A DNA stretch of 64,000 bases from Tetradesmus obliquus (taxonomy: Eukaryota; Chlorophyta; Chlorophyceae; Sphaeropleales; Scenedesmaceae): contig CP126192.1 of assembly GCA_030272155.1 (NCBI GenBank), forward strand, positions 2,948,501-3,012,500. Reading direction: 5' to 3'. A program made the position numbers and the translations under genes. Below, piece by piece: positions 45,981 to 57,600 of the stretch. The first letter of the stretch is position 1. Each line of letters starts with the position of its first letter. Below the pieces are notes generated by a model. It was not told where the DNA came from. It did not search any database and was given only the letters and a program-made list of their open reading frames with translations.

Positions 45981-47231
45981 CGTGGCCGGTGCGGTGACAG
46001 ATAGCCCGGGCGATGGATGGCAGGTGCAGGATTGGCACGTAGGGGCTGCAGCCAGACAGCTGTCGTGGTCTGCTGCGATCCAAGTTGAGTCTGAGTAAGC
46101 CTGGTGTAGGATGTAAATGCACGGCAGATTATGAGGGGGCGCACATCAGGAGCTTGAACAGCGCTTGAAGGGCGCGAATAACATGACAGATGCCTGGACG
46201 CTGCCGAGAACCTGCAACCATTGGGCTGTGCACTACACAGTGAGGCCTTTCAAAACGATCTTTGATGTGGTCTAATCGTAATGATCATCGCTTGCTGTTC
46301 GTCCCATGACTGATCAGGCAGGCTGCCGTTTGCAGTACTGCTGTATACCGTATACCTGGCCTGGTAACTGCCAACTATGGCCATCACAACTGCCAGTGGC
46401 TGGCTCAAACAGCAGTAACGACAAAGCTAATCTCGCGGTTCTCTTAGGGTGCAAACACAATGCGCTAAATAGCAGCTGGAACGGTGCTGGAGACGTCATC
46501 TGCAGACGTAGCTACTGCAGAAAGTGCCGCACAGATGCATCCACTGTGACAAAGGCGCATCCACACAGCGTCCACTGAGCGTCCACGGACGGCCGTCCAG
46601 TGGGCCTGTGGATGACGTCCAGTGGCCATCCACAGAGGGCACGTATCCAGTGAGCCGTGGATGGGCTGCTGCGATCAGTGGATGAACTCGTGGATGACCC
46701 AGAACAGTGCCAAACCGCTCAGTTACGTATACTATATTGTAAATGTAACATTAATAACATCATATGAGGCGCATCAGCTCCTCGAGCACAGTGGCAGAGC
46801 TGCAGGGCGAACTTCGAGCTCGGGGCTGCACCCCCCATACAGTGAAGGTACTGCACAAGTGCAAACAGTCTACCAGACTGAATGCAACCATGAAATATCA
46901 TATTTATGGATCAACATGCACAACACAGAGGATGCAATGGGCCCACATCAGCACTCCAACACCTCCAGCTGTGTGTTGGCCTTGTACACACAGAGATTGC
47001 ACACACAGCACAGTGCCACACACAGCATCTGCAAAACCATCTGCAATCAAAGACAATACAGCAAACAATGAAGGCAAGCCCACAGCTACTGCATGACTGG
47101 TACAGAAGCGGCCGAGCGCTGCGGCACACCGGTCGCTGAGCAGATGCTGCACCCATGCCCGCCTGTTGCATTGACAGCATACCCTGCTACTGCTGCTGCC
47201 CCAGCTGGGTGCGCATAATCCTCGCTGCAAT
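45981..47231. other. Intergenic region with dispersed repeat
   Basis: The left end is the promoter region of the secreted-protein gene. About 46542-46680 is rich in GTCCA/GTGGATG words and is related, in inverted orientation, to about 49325-49371. Just beyond the stop codon at 47232 the reading frame stays coding-like for about 60 codons apart from one further TAG. Confidence 0.4.
46542..46590 (+). repeat. Dispersed repeat, copy A
   Basis: Starts CACTGTGACAAAGGC and continues with ATCCACA and GTCCACT words. The same order is found on the opposite strand at 49325-49371, with roughly three quarters of positions equal by eye. Confidence 0.6.
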
Positions 47232-48657
47232 CTACACCTCCATGACGCGCATGTTGTCCTCGCTTGGTAGCACCTTCTACTTACTGCCCGCACTGTGGTG
47301 ATTGGACGTAGCATCCTTCTGCACTGCTGCACCTGCTGCCATGCGACTGCCCCTGAGTTGAGCTGCCTGGAAGCTTCATAAGCCGCTGGACCATTTTGGT
47401 TGCGCTGTCCCAGCAGCGTGATGACCGCCTTGCTGGAGCCAATTGGCATGTGCGGGGTTACAGCAGTTGACTGCCAACGACGCCTTGAACACCTGCAGAA
47501 ATCAGCAAAACCAGCAGAAGACAACAGGCAACTGCTGAGGCCAGGCACACACTGCTGTGCTTGCAGGAATGATGCAATACACTGTGGCCGTCATGCACAG
47601 GACCTGCAATGCCTGCAAAAGCATAGGACACCAGCTGATCCCTGCTGCCTGACTGCACGTTGCATTGCCTGCAACTCACCCTGTCGTCATGCGCACGCGC
47701 TGTGGTTGAGCCTTGCGCCTCCTCAGCAGCCTGCCGGTAACGCATGTTCCATGGCTGCGTCCTGGAAAATGCCCCCTTCTTTGAACCCTGCAATACGCAC
47801 GCAAGCATAGTATGAGTTGAGTACACGTAGATGGGTGTGCAGTGCGAGTCTGCCATGCTGTAGTGTTGAGTGAAGCTCTTCTGGCAACGTGTAGTGTGCT
47901 TGCATCACCCCAAATGAGATCCTAGCTGCAACCGCCAATCAGCTTGCCGGCAACAATGTACTTCTGCGTGCACTTCCTTACATGAGCTGAAGCACCCCTG
48001 CCACTGCTGCTGCTGCTGCTGCCCCGACAGCGCTGCTGTTGCAGTCATGCTAGCACCACCGTTGCTGGTGTTCTGCTGCAGCAGGTTATCATGCAGATCG
48101 AGCAGAGCAGCAGCAGCAACAATCAGCCGCGCACCTGCTGAAGTTGTCCCTGCCTCCGGCACTACATTAGGCCTGGCACTGACCGCTTGATTTGCTGTGG
48201 CTGGCTTCCTTCTCCGGCGCAGCGCAGTTATCATACACCTGCAGTGCGGCAAACTTGGATGGGTCGACAGGCAGGAGTTGCATGCATGGCGATGCGTGCG
48301 AGACTGCTGGCAACATGCCATGGCATGCAGCGACGGTCAGATACGCACATTGAGTGCCATAAATACCAACCAAATGTGGTTTGCTGGCAGTCTAGGTGCT
48401 GTTTGCTGCAGGCGTCGCTGGCAGCAGCTGCTGCTGCTGCTGATGCAGCAGCAGCGTCTCTGCGCTGGAGTCCCTGGTGTTCACCTGTGGCCAGCTCACA
48501 CCATTCCGTTCATGAAAGCAGCTCGCATGTTTCCACGTAGATCAACGATTCCCTCATCGAAGCTGCTCGTGCAGTTCTGTTGCAGGGTTGCTGGGGGGCT
48601 GCCACTGGCAGCACCTGGCAGCGCCTCCTTGCGCCTCCTGCTGCAAGCTGTTCCCAT
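47232..48657 (-). CDS. Predicted protein with myristoylation-like N terminus
   Basis: A minus-strand gene pieced together from exons 48657-48500, about 48238 to about 47996 (or slightly further), 47787-47680, 47470-47333 and 47276-47232. The first exon begins MGTACSRRRKEA: Gly2, a small residue at 5 or 6 and a neighbouring Cys are typical of N-myristoylated, palmitoylated proteins, which would hold it on membranes. The later exons read GSKKGAFSRTQPWNMRYRQAAEEAQG, then TPHMPIGSSKAVITLLGQRNQNG and VLPSEDNMRVMEV at the stop; the last three join in phase 0. The second exon can be read in two frames and its donor is unclear, and the last intron would be only 56 bases. No domain is recognised. I trust the N terminus and the last three exons more than the middle. 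Confidence 0.45.
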
Positions 48658-50022
48658 GTAATGTGCGACATGGACCAAACAAACGTCGTATACTACTTTC
48701 GAGACATCAGAATAGCAGCCGGACGAACACAGGCCGCTGGTTGCGAACTGACTGCACCTGTGGTTGGTCTCATGGGGCTGTGATCTTTTGACAAAGTGCA
48801 GATTTGCCGCCCAGTGATCAAGGTACACTCATTGCAACATTTAGACTCCCATGCTTGGCCCACAGAAGTTGACAGGCAGTTTGAGTTCTGTTACTTGTCA
48901 GGGCAGAGGTTAAACGATGGCTGAGTGATCAGCTACTAAGGTAAGGTTAATATCTATATAGTTTCTTCTCGTTAAGTTAAGTAACAGCAGCGATACGCTG
49001 CCGGCAGTGCACTGAGGCGATCTACTTGACTTGTTCTGCGCAAGTCCACTCTGCGATCATCAACGTTCTTGCAGTATCGATGAACGCAACTTGATTTCTG
49101 TTGTTTGGTCAGTGAACAGGACGCCAATGTCACTGCCGGGGGTCAAGGGTGTCCATGGGTGACCACCTGCTGGTTTGGGGTCATGAGCATGCCCTAGCGC
49201 AGGTTCTGCCACACCCGATCATGTTTTCAATCTAATAAACAGTTTTTGACACAGCGCAAGCCGTTCAAGCTACTCGCCCTCACAGTGATCCACAGCAGGT
49301 GCTGTGGATGGCCCAAACACCCCCCACTGGACAGTGAGTGGACTGTCTGTGGATCAGCCTTTGTCACAGTGTATATCGCCGTCATGACCATGATGGCCGA
49401 ACCGCGCAGAGATAGCTGAGCGCACAAAAGGCATGCAGCCTGGCTGTGCAGGTAGACCCAGTCACATGCGCTTGATCACGGTGGTTACACAAAGAGATAA
49501 TGTGAAGGCTTTCTGGAAGCGTCTAACACGCTTTTACAGAGCTACCAAGACCATGCCTCTCCAGATGGGAAGAGGGTGTTGAACACCTCCCAGTGCAGTT
49601 CTTCAAATGCATTTGCGGGCTAGTGCATACCACAGCTAGAGACAAAGACGTTCGCAAGTGTTCGGCCAGGTGCACAATCAAAGTGACAGGACTTGGCTTG
49701 GTTGCAGGGCTGCAGTAACAACATCCATGGCCACAGCAGAAGGCTGTGCTGACCAGACAGTACTGCAGGCCCACAGGAGCCATATGTGGACTAAAAAAAT
49801 ACAGGAGTTTCAGCAGTCAATCAGCAGCCGTTGTGCAGGCCAGCTTCAGCTGCTTTATTTGCTTTGTATGTGCCCAGCTGTACAGCAAATGTATGACACC
49901 AGAACTACCTATAACTACAGATAGTATCTGCTGCAAAACAACCCAATGCTGAATCACACTTGCATGTGCAGGTGAACAGTGCTAACCAAACGTGATGACT
50001 GCGCCTGTACAACAAATTTTGT
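48658..50022. other. Intergenic region, 1.4 kb
   Basis: The left end holds the promoter of the MGTACS gene, with an AT-rich patch around 48945-48985 (TATCTATATAG). The inverted copy B of the dispersed repeat is at about 49325-49371. No coding signal was found in the rest. Confidence 0.4.
49325..49371 (-). repeat. Dispersed repeat, copy B (inverted)
   Basis: Read on the minus strand it begins CACTGTGACAAAGGC and follows copy A at 46542 with scattered differences. The two copies face each other about 2.7 kb apart. Confidence 0.6.
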
Positions 50023-51312
50023 TCACCGGCCACCCTGGGCAGACCCGCTGACAGCAGCGCTGCCCACACCGGCTGGAGCAGTACTGCCAAAGCCACTGCT
50101 GCTGCTGTCGAAGCCGCCACTGCTGCTGCTGCTGCCCCTGCTGCTGCTGCCAAACACGTTCACAAACCAGGACCACCAGCTGGAGGTGTCAACAGCAGCA
50201 GGGCTGCTGTAGCACTGCGCATTGGTCATGCCGATGGTGGTGATGGCAGTCACGCTCCAGGTGGGCCGGCTGGGGTAGTAGTATGGGTTGTTATTGTTGT
50301 TATTACTTGGGAAGTAGCCAACTTGGATTGGCTGCCCGCTGCTGCCGCTGCCGCTGCCGCTGTTGCTGCTGACGGGCGCGGCAGAGCCAAACACCCTGCT
50401 GTCCAGTTGGATGCGGTAGGTGCAGATAGCCTGCAGGAGGTGTGACAGGGGTTGTGTGGTTAGTTGATTCTGCGTTGTGCGCATATGGAGACAGGCTGCA
50501 CAGAGCTGCAGCAAGTAAACATGTGGAGCTGCGGCAGCATGTGCTGACTTCTACAAGCAAGTAATGATTGCTGCGTTGCACACCATTTGACTGGTCAAGA
50601 CCGTTGCAAGGGCTGTGCACAGTGCAGAATGACGCATCTCCATGCACCTGCTCTTTGTGCCACGGGCATGGCTTACCTCGCCGTAAGTGTAAGGCACAGG
50701 ATTGCTGGGCACATACGTTGACGGACTGCCGCTGCCACAGTCAGCATATGCCGTGTACAGCTGGCCATCGCTTGACTGTGCAGTGACCTGAACATTTGAC
50801 ACGGGGATTCCATACTCCTTGGGGTTTAGAAGCGTCACTTGGCCCGTTATGACGGGGCCGTTGTTGAACCAGCTGTGGCTGTGAGACTTCTCGGCAGTGA
50901 CACTGGTCTTGAGCTCACAGCCGGCACCAGTTGGTACAAAGTTCACGACTGTGTTTTGCTGCAGCTGCCTGATCGGTCGAGCAGTGGCACCTGAGCGGCA
51001 GAGGCACAGCAGACAATGAGACACGAGGTGAATAAGGTGCCCGAACCCACATGAACTGCGCAGCACTACATAGTGTCACTGGTGAAAGCCACGCGCAGCC
51101 CGCTGCTGCAGTCATGATTGACTGCTAAAGCCTACAGCTGCTTGTTTAGCATAGTTTTGGCGTGCTGTAATGCCACTGTGCCGATGGTGCGTGTATGCTC
51201 TGGACAGGCCAGCTGGCAGCGAGCACAAAGCAGTCACAGCTAGTGAAAGGGTTGGCTCACCAGCGATCAGCAAAAGTGCTGCCAGCAGAACCAAACAGCC
51301 AGAACTGGACAT
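50023..51312 (-). CDS. Predicted secreted protein, 257 residues
   Basis: Three exons, 51312-51261, 50990-50677, 50430-50023, with phases intact. Exon 1 encodes a signal peptide (MSSSGCLVLLAALLLIAG). The mature region has alternating hydrophobic strands (NTVVNFVPTGAGCELKTSV, ITGQVTLLNPKEYGIPVSNV, ICTYRIQLDS, WSVTAITTIGMTNAQC), as expected of a beta-sandwich, with four scattered cysteines in exons 2 and 3. An Asn/Tyr run (NNNNNNPYYYP) and a Gly/Ser-rich tail follow. This looks like an extracellular or wall-matrix protein, but I cannot place it in a named family. There is no GPI-like hydrophobic tail. Confidence 0.65.
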
Positions 51313-51938
51313 CGTTGCCGATCAACAATGAAGCAGGGCTGGTGAGGGAGTTTGATTGGGCGATGGAGTGAGTTTCGTAGGCTGGCAGGTGCTTCGGTTT
51401 TTTTTTCGTGGTTAACTTCCCGGTGTTGCACTGGAGTAACTCAAAACTTGCGCTTGGTCTGATCATCTTCACGACTGCAGCTGCTTTGTACGCGGTGTGC
51501 TGGCCCAATTTGCTGGCCATCACTCAAGTGAGGTGCGAGTGTGACTTACCTTCGCGGCAAGTAAGGCAGAGAGATGAGAGAGAGTCTCTCATGTGTAGCC
51601 GTAATCTTTGCAACCTTGACGTGGATTTTGCATTGTTAGGTGCGCAGAGACGGCTGCAGCGTTGTTTACAAGCCATGGCTAGCACCTCACCGACACCACC
51701 ACTGTCACATAACCACTGCCCCCTACATTCGCTCTGCAAGCTGATCAAGATAAGATGCAACATGCTTTGAACCACAGCTGCTTAAGATCGGTTGAGCCCG
51801 ACGGGTGTCTGAACTGGCAGATGCTGCAGTCACACTGGACGGAGGGTTACAAAGTGATCCCCAACTGCAGCAACCAGCTGGTGACGCCATACAACTGCAC
51901 GGCCCATTATATGCTCACTGTGCGCTGTAGCAGTAACT
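51313..51938. other. Intergenic region between mTERF and secreted-protein genes
   Basis: Promoter of the secreted-protein gene on the left (with a run of eight T near 51400) and the mTERF 3' flank on the right. No other gene is seen. Confidence 0.45.
51847..51851 (-). terminator. TGTAA polyadenylation signal of the mTERF gene
   Basis: TTACA on the + strand reads TGTAA on the minus strand, about 90 bases after the mTERF stop codon. Position and orientation suit it. Confidence 0.45.
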
Positions 51939-53797
51939 TTACTGTTGCTGCTGCTGCTGCCGCTGCTGCTGCTTGCCAGCACCACCGCCCGCCTCCTCCA
52001 CTGCCAGCAGCTCTGCTTTGATCGCTGCTGCCTCTGCCTGCTGCGCGGCCTGCTGCTGCGCTGCTGCTGCCGCCGCCTTGGCCTGTGCGCGGCGCTGCTT
52101 CACGCGCAGCTCCCACTGCCCAAAGTTGCGCAGCTTGCTCCTGAAGCTGCGCCCCGCGGGCTTCATCACCTCGCGCAGCTGCCACTCGGGGCGCTCGCCT
52201 GCACAGCAGCAGCAGCAGCATTGGCAGCATGTTGACAGCGGGATTGCGTGTGGGTGCATGTGAGCAGTCTAGCGACGTGGTCTGCAACTAACCTATCTGA
52301 CTAGGATGGTGGTGACATGCGTCACTGCCAGTGCTGCGCCGCGCACAGCACAGTCGCAGTGTTTGTGCACTGTACTGCCGGCTTGCAGGCAGCTTGCAAT
52401 TACTGATCAATGTCTGCGCGTTACAAGCGCACCAAAACAGCACCAAGAACTTGCTGAGGTGCCACACCGCCCCACTTGGAGAGGCCAGGTACTCCAGCAG
52501 CATGTAGCTACTGGCTGTGTGTGACGATCAAGTACTCATTGCTCAACCACACTCCACAAAGACATGCCTGCTGCAAGCGAATCAATGTTCAGCATAGCGC
52601 CTCACCCATGGAGGCCAGTCACTCCAGCACCACATGCTGTCTGGTTTCGTGTGTTGACTAAGCACTCATTGCTCAACGACGCTCCAAGTAAGCCTTATTT
52701 GGTTAATTAAGTGCTCAACACAGCGCCTCACCCGTGGAGGCCAGGTACTCCAGCCGCATCAGCTGGTCTGTGGCGTCCCTCAGAAAGTAGGCCAGCAGGC
52801 TGGGCGTGATGCCCTCAAAGTCCCGCGCCCACTCCTCGCGCGTGTAGCACAGCTGCCGCAGCCGCTCCACGCTGGCTGCCAGGCGCTGCGGGGACATGAC
52901 CAGCACCGGGGGGTACTTGGTCACCAGCGCACGCACCTGCGGGATAAGTGACACGATATTTGATGAGTAACAAGTGTATAATGTAGCCCTCGTGAGCGGT
53001 AGATCGGCTCGCTGGGCTTGTGCCTGAGGTGGGTCCGTCCCATACTTTGGTATTGGTCTTGGTATTGGTGATAAGGTGATGTGGCCAGGGAGCAAGTGAC
53101 ATGGGTGGGATGGGACGTGTATGGTGCGAAGAAGGGGCACCAACTCAAACTTTATGTATGGACTGTCCGCTAGATAGCATACAGAGGGCGCAAGGGTGAC
53201 AAAGAGCGCCGAGCAACGACGCAAGTCATTGAACCAGGAACATGTGCGCAGCCACGACCAGCAAACCCACTGCATCTCTGCACGCCGCACACACGCAGTT
53301 GTTGACACAGTTACACAACCCGCCATCAACCCTGCCTGCTGCCTGTTGCCTTGCAGGAACTCACCAGTGCTGGGGTGAAGGCGATCACGCGAGGGATGTG
53401 GTCATATGCTGCCTTGAGGGCCTGGCTGTCTGCCAGCAGCAGCCGCGGGCACTTGCGCAGCATCTGAGGGATGTCAGAGTCCCTGATACCCAGCAGCTCC
53501 CGCATGCTGCTGCAGCGGTTTAGCACCGTGTCGAAGTCGAGGTTTAGCAGCCGCGGCTCTTTGCGGATGTAACACAGCGTGAGCTCCTTGCCAAAGTGAG
53601 CAGCCATGCTTTCGGTGAAGCGCGTCATGCTGTTGATGTCTGCTGTGATGGCTGGCAGTAGCTTGTGGATGCGTGCAGGCATGTTTGGGAAGGACAGCAC
53701 GTTCTGGATGAGTGCCTCCACTTCTCTGCAGTGCAGGTCATCTGCTGCACAGCAAGAAGGGCACGGGCGCCACTTGTACTTGTATGTCCACTGCTGC

Positions 53798-53835
<38 letters not shown>

Positions 53836-54075
53836 GGGCTGCCGCCTGAACTGCCTGCTGGCTGATGGAGGCTCGGTGGCGTCATCAGCTTCAGCTACTG
53901 CTTGGCAGCGTATTTGCAGGCCGCTGCTGCTGCTGCTGCTGCTGCTGCCGGGCACGCTGCTGCGTACTGCTGGTGCTGCTGCTGCATGCCTGCTGGAGCT
54001 GCTGCACTGGCTGGGGCTGAGCACATTCTGATGTCTACATAGGCCTATTCCTCCAGATGACACAAAAGCTTGCAT
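51939..54075 (-). CDS. mTERF-family organellar nucleic-acid-binding protein
   Basis: Three exons, 54075-53365, 52936-52732 and 52198-51939, give 391 residues. The start MQAFVSSGGIGL... is chosen because it opens a Ser/Ala-rich, acid-free segment ending near LQIRCQAVAEADD, a typical algal plastid transit peptide; the frame stays open further upstream without a better start. A Gln tract of about 15 follows. The mTERF helices are seen as LCYIRKEPRLLNLDFD, IPQMLRKCPRLLLADSQALKAAYDHI and VRALVTKYPPVLVMSPQRLAASVERL, each with the family's (K/R)xPxLL proline. A basic segment (MKPAGRSFRSKLRNFGQWELRVKQRRAQAK) and a Gln/Ala tail end the protein. mTERF proteins act in organellar transcription, intron splicing or RNA processing. 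Intron 2 contains degraded copies of the exon 2 border. Confidence 0.85.
52480..52756 (-). repeat. Degenerate repeats of the mTERF exon 2 donor region
   Basis: Three related segments spaced about 125 bp apart: around 52480-52560, around 52603-52690 and the real exon 2 end at 52724-52756. All share GGAGGCCAGG(T/TC)ACTCCAGC; the two right-hand copies also share GCGCCTCACCC, the reverse complement of the GGGTGAGG donor. The segments after each copy (ACTCATTGCTCAAC) also match. Two copies lie inside intron 2. Confidence 0.75.
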
Positions 54076-54626
54076 CGTGATTCTTATCGATTGTCTCGAA
54101 GTGATGAACAGCGAAGTCAAGATTGCCGGCAAAGAACCCAGCACAACTAGCTGTCGATGTCTGCGTATCGCACGTTTAAGATCCAATTGGTCTAAGGTCC
54201 ATGCTACGAGCTGCGACCACGCTTCTCTCGGTCGTGCTGCTGACACCTGTGACACTGGCTGTTCACATTCACACTCCCTTCCTTCCTTGCGCATGTAGCT
54301 TGTCGCATGTGTTCTACCTGCAACCTGCTCAACAAACGCAGGAATCACTGCGCTGAACCCACACCTGACCAGGACAAGGGTATGCCACAGCAAATGCTTG
54401 CCGCCACGCCAGCCTGGCAACACCAGCAACCAATCAGGCTGCACTGCCACAGCCAGCTGCTGCGCGCCTACAACTTCAAGGCTGTGATGTGCCACCATGT
54501 TAGCAGCTTGGACTGATTGCCAGAGCAATCCTGCACACTGCACTTGAAAAGGGGCTGATGAATAATGCTGCCTTGCCGCAGCATGCTCCCTTGAGTCTTG
54601 TACACCTGCCCACGCGTCCACTCCTC
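54076..54626. promoter_or_regulatory. mTERF promoter region and UBA3 3' flank
   Basis: Both neighbours are on the minus strand, so this 550-bp interval must hold the mTERF promoter and 5'UTR and the UBA3 3' end. The mTERF reading frame stays open across the whole interval, which makes the true start slightly uncertain. No motif is recognised. Confidence 0.45.
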
Positions 54627-57600
54627 TCACTGCTGCGGCTCCTTCAGCCGCAACCGCACCCGCAGCGACGCACTCAGCTTTTTGTCATTCACAGTCAGCA
54701 GCGCAGCAGGCTCATCACCCTCCAGCAGCTCCCGCACAGGCTTGGCCAGGTTTGGCCTGCTGTCTTCCTCGTAGATGCCGCGCGCATACAGCTGCTTGGA
54801 GCCGTAGCTCACGCTGGGGTGTGCCAGCATCTTGCCCAACTGCGGGTGCGCCAGCATGAGGTCGATGACCTGGCAGCATGCGGCAGACACACAGGGACAT
54901 TGCTGTTGATGCGTTTATCTTGCATTTTACAGCCAGGAGCCGTATCAACTCGTTGTTTCAAACAGGATGACAGCGGTGCGGCGTTGTGATGTATGAAGAG
55001 GGCTGGGCGGCTGCAGTATCAACGTGAAGATGTGCATGCAGCCAGCGTAACAGGCTGAACGAGCACCGCGTCATGGTGCAGGCAGAAGCGCATGTTGCTT
55101 TTTATGACCCTCATTGCAGATGAGGCGCATGAGCCTGGCTGCACCTGCAGCCCAAATAGCACTGCTGCAAATGATCGCAACAGCGGCCAACAACATACAA
55201 GACAGCATGTGCAGCGTACACGAACTTACCACGCCGCACGCACACGAGCCACACCACGCCATTGCAACGCATCTGCACTGAGTGTGCATGCAACCATTGA
55301 GCCTCAAGCCTGCAGCTGCAGCTGCATCCCACCTGCTGCAGCGTTGAGTCTGCTGGCGCCACCACCTCCACGCCTGCGCTGCACACTGGGCACTGCGGGT
55401 CCCGCTCGTACGCCACGGTGTGCGTGTAGATGCCTTGGGAGCCAGTGTACCTGCGGCAGGCGGCAGGCAGGCAGGCAGGGCAGGCAAGTCAATAGGCATG
55501 AAGCGCAGCAGCAGACAGACAGGCAGGCAGGCAGGGCAGGCAAGTCAACACTCTCAGAGAGCTGCAGCAAGCGGCGCTGCCTGGCCACACCAGCCTGAGC
55601 TTGCACAAGCACCGACATCCAACCAGATGGCAGTGTTGGTTATCGCAATGAAAGACGCTACACTACAAGGGCACGCAAACACGCTCACATCATGTAGTTG
55701 TTGAGCCCCGTGGAGCACATGGTGATGAGCTTGAGCGCCTCCAGCACGCACGCCGCGCTCACGATGGCGTTGGTGGAGGCGATGGCGGGGATGATGTTCT
55801 TCACCACGCCCTGTGTCAGCTGGAACGTGACGCCCTGCGCGGTGCACCAGCAGCAGCAGCAGCACATGAAGTTGTGTTGTTGTAAGGCAAGAGCAAGAAG
55901 CACAGTGCCTACCAGCCTGTGCGCCCCCAGGACAGCAGGTCTCCTGCAAGCACAGCCGCGCTCCTGCCATTGAACAGCAGGTGCGTGCACACGCACTGCA
56001 TCATGCAAAAAGTTACAGTGTCCTGCTGCATGCTGAGAGCCACTTTAGATCGTTCGCGACAGCACAGCACAATTGCTTCAAACATGCCGTTGCAGCCGCA
56101 GCTGCTGGCCCTGTCCTGGTGCTGTCTGCAGCGACGCAATCGCAGCAGGTGGCTCACCTCGATGCCGTACTGCTTCGCGCGCGCCAGCGCATTGCTGTAC
56201 ACCCACTGCATGTGCTCCTCATCGTCTGTGTCAAACTCCTCGTGTGAGCGCTGCTGGCTCCACAGGATGAGGTGCGCGTACTCAATGCAGTGCGCAGGCG
56301 TCCTGCCAAACAGCACCAAAGCAGCACGTGGGGGCAGGTGGGTGAGAGTTGCATGCTGAAAGATCAGAGTGAGCAAGAGCAGCAGAGCCCACCACATGCA
56401 GCATGCCCTAGCAGGCAACCCCTTTGACAGCAACACTGCAGCCGAAGCATCGCGGATGCCGTGTCGTTGCGATCTCTTCCCCCCTGGTGCACACACATGC
56501 TCCTTGGTTACTGCTTGACCAGGGGATACAGTGTGATGGTGCGCAAGCGGTATCCTTGTCAGGATCTTTATACTGCAAAGTTGGATGCACCATGCCTGCA
56601 ACATCACCAATATATCAACATCCACCACAGTAAGCAGTTGACCAAACCTCAGCAACCATCAGCGCAACACACTAGCATCGGCGCTGCCGCACTGGCATGC
56701 TAAGCCCTCCAACAGCTAACCCCACATCCAAACTACACCACGCAAGCCACACGCCTGCCAGCCGCACCTGGGCGTCTCAGCCAGCGTGCACAGCGGGAAC
56801 TTTGTCTGCGGCGGGAACAGCCACAGCGTGCACTCGAAGCAGGGCGTGACCCCTGGCAGGATGACGCGCGCGTGGCCCTTGAAGCCTTCTGTGCCTCCAT
56901 CCACCAGCGGCTTGATGGTCGACATGTCTGGGTTGCCCTCCTCATCAAACTCTGGCACACGTGACAATTGCAACAGAGGGATGTGGTGTTGGTGTGCGTG
57001 CATGCACATTGTGCGTACAAATGAACAGCAGGAGGTGACAGCACTGCCAACCGTGCTGGTGTTGCTGAAAGCAGCGTGCCTGCCTTGCGCTGCAGACGAC
57101 GCTTGGGCACCACGCAGGCTGCATGCACCACTGACGGCACCACACCCGTACGTTGTCATCTGCGATCATCTGATGCGCTGCGCCGTGCGCCATATTCTGT
57201 ATGTGCCGGGGGCTGCCGCATGCAGCTGCACACCACAGCCTCACCCAGCAGGCTGCATGCGATGGAGTTCATGTAGCGGCGCGCCTCCAGGCTGTCCAGG
57301 CCCAGCACGATGACCGTGAACTCCTGGTAGAACTGCAGCGGCATGTCCTCGATGCGGCCAAAGTGCGCGGTGACGTTCGCACCAGGCACGCGCGCGTTGA
57401 TGCGCTCCGCTGCCACGACTGCCTTGGGCTTGCCGACGTCCTGCAGCCTGCGGGAGGGAAGAAGGGAGTGTGTGGGGCAGGAAACAGAGGGAGACGGGGG
57501 CAGGGCGATAGGGTACAGGAGGGGGTTGCAAAACGTTTGAGGCGGCGGGAACAACATGCTATGCTCTGGTACATGAAGGCGGCGAAGTGTGCTTGTGCTT

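Noticed and set aside
47900-48321. Single-exon gene starting MITALRRRRK
   Set aside because: The ATG follows a good CAG acceptor, and the frame can follow the MGTACS exon, so it is more likely an internal exon than a separate gene.
53326-54630. 434-codon ORF as a longer mTERF protein reaching the UBA3 stop
   Set aside because: It begins with GTG, and the added 185 codons have no family features. The internal ATG at 54075 starts a proper transit peptide.
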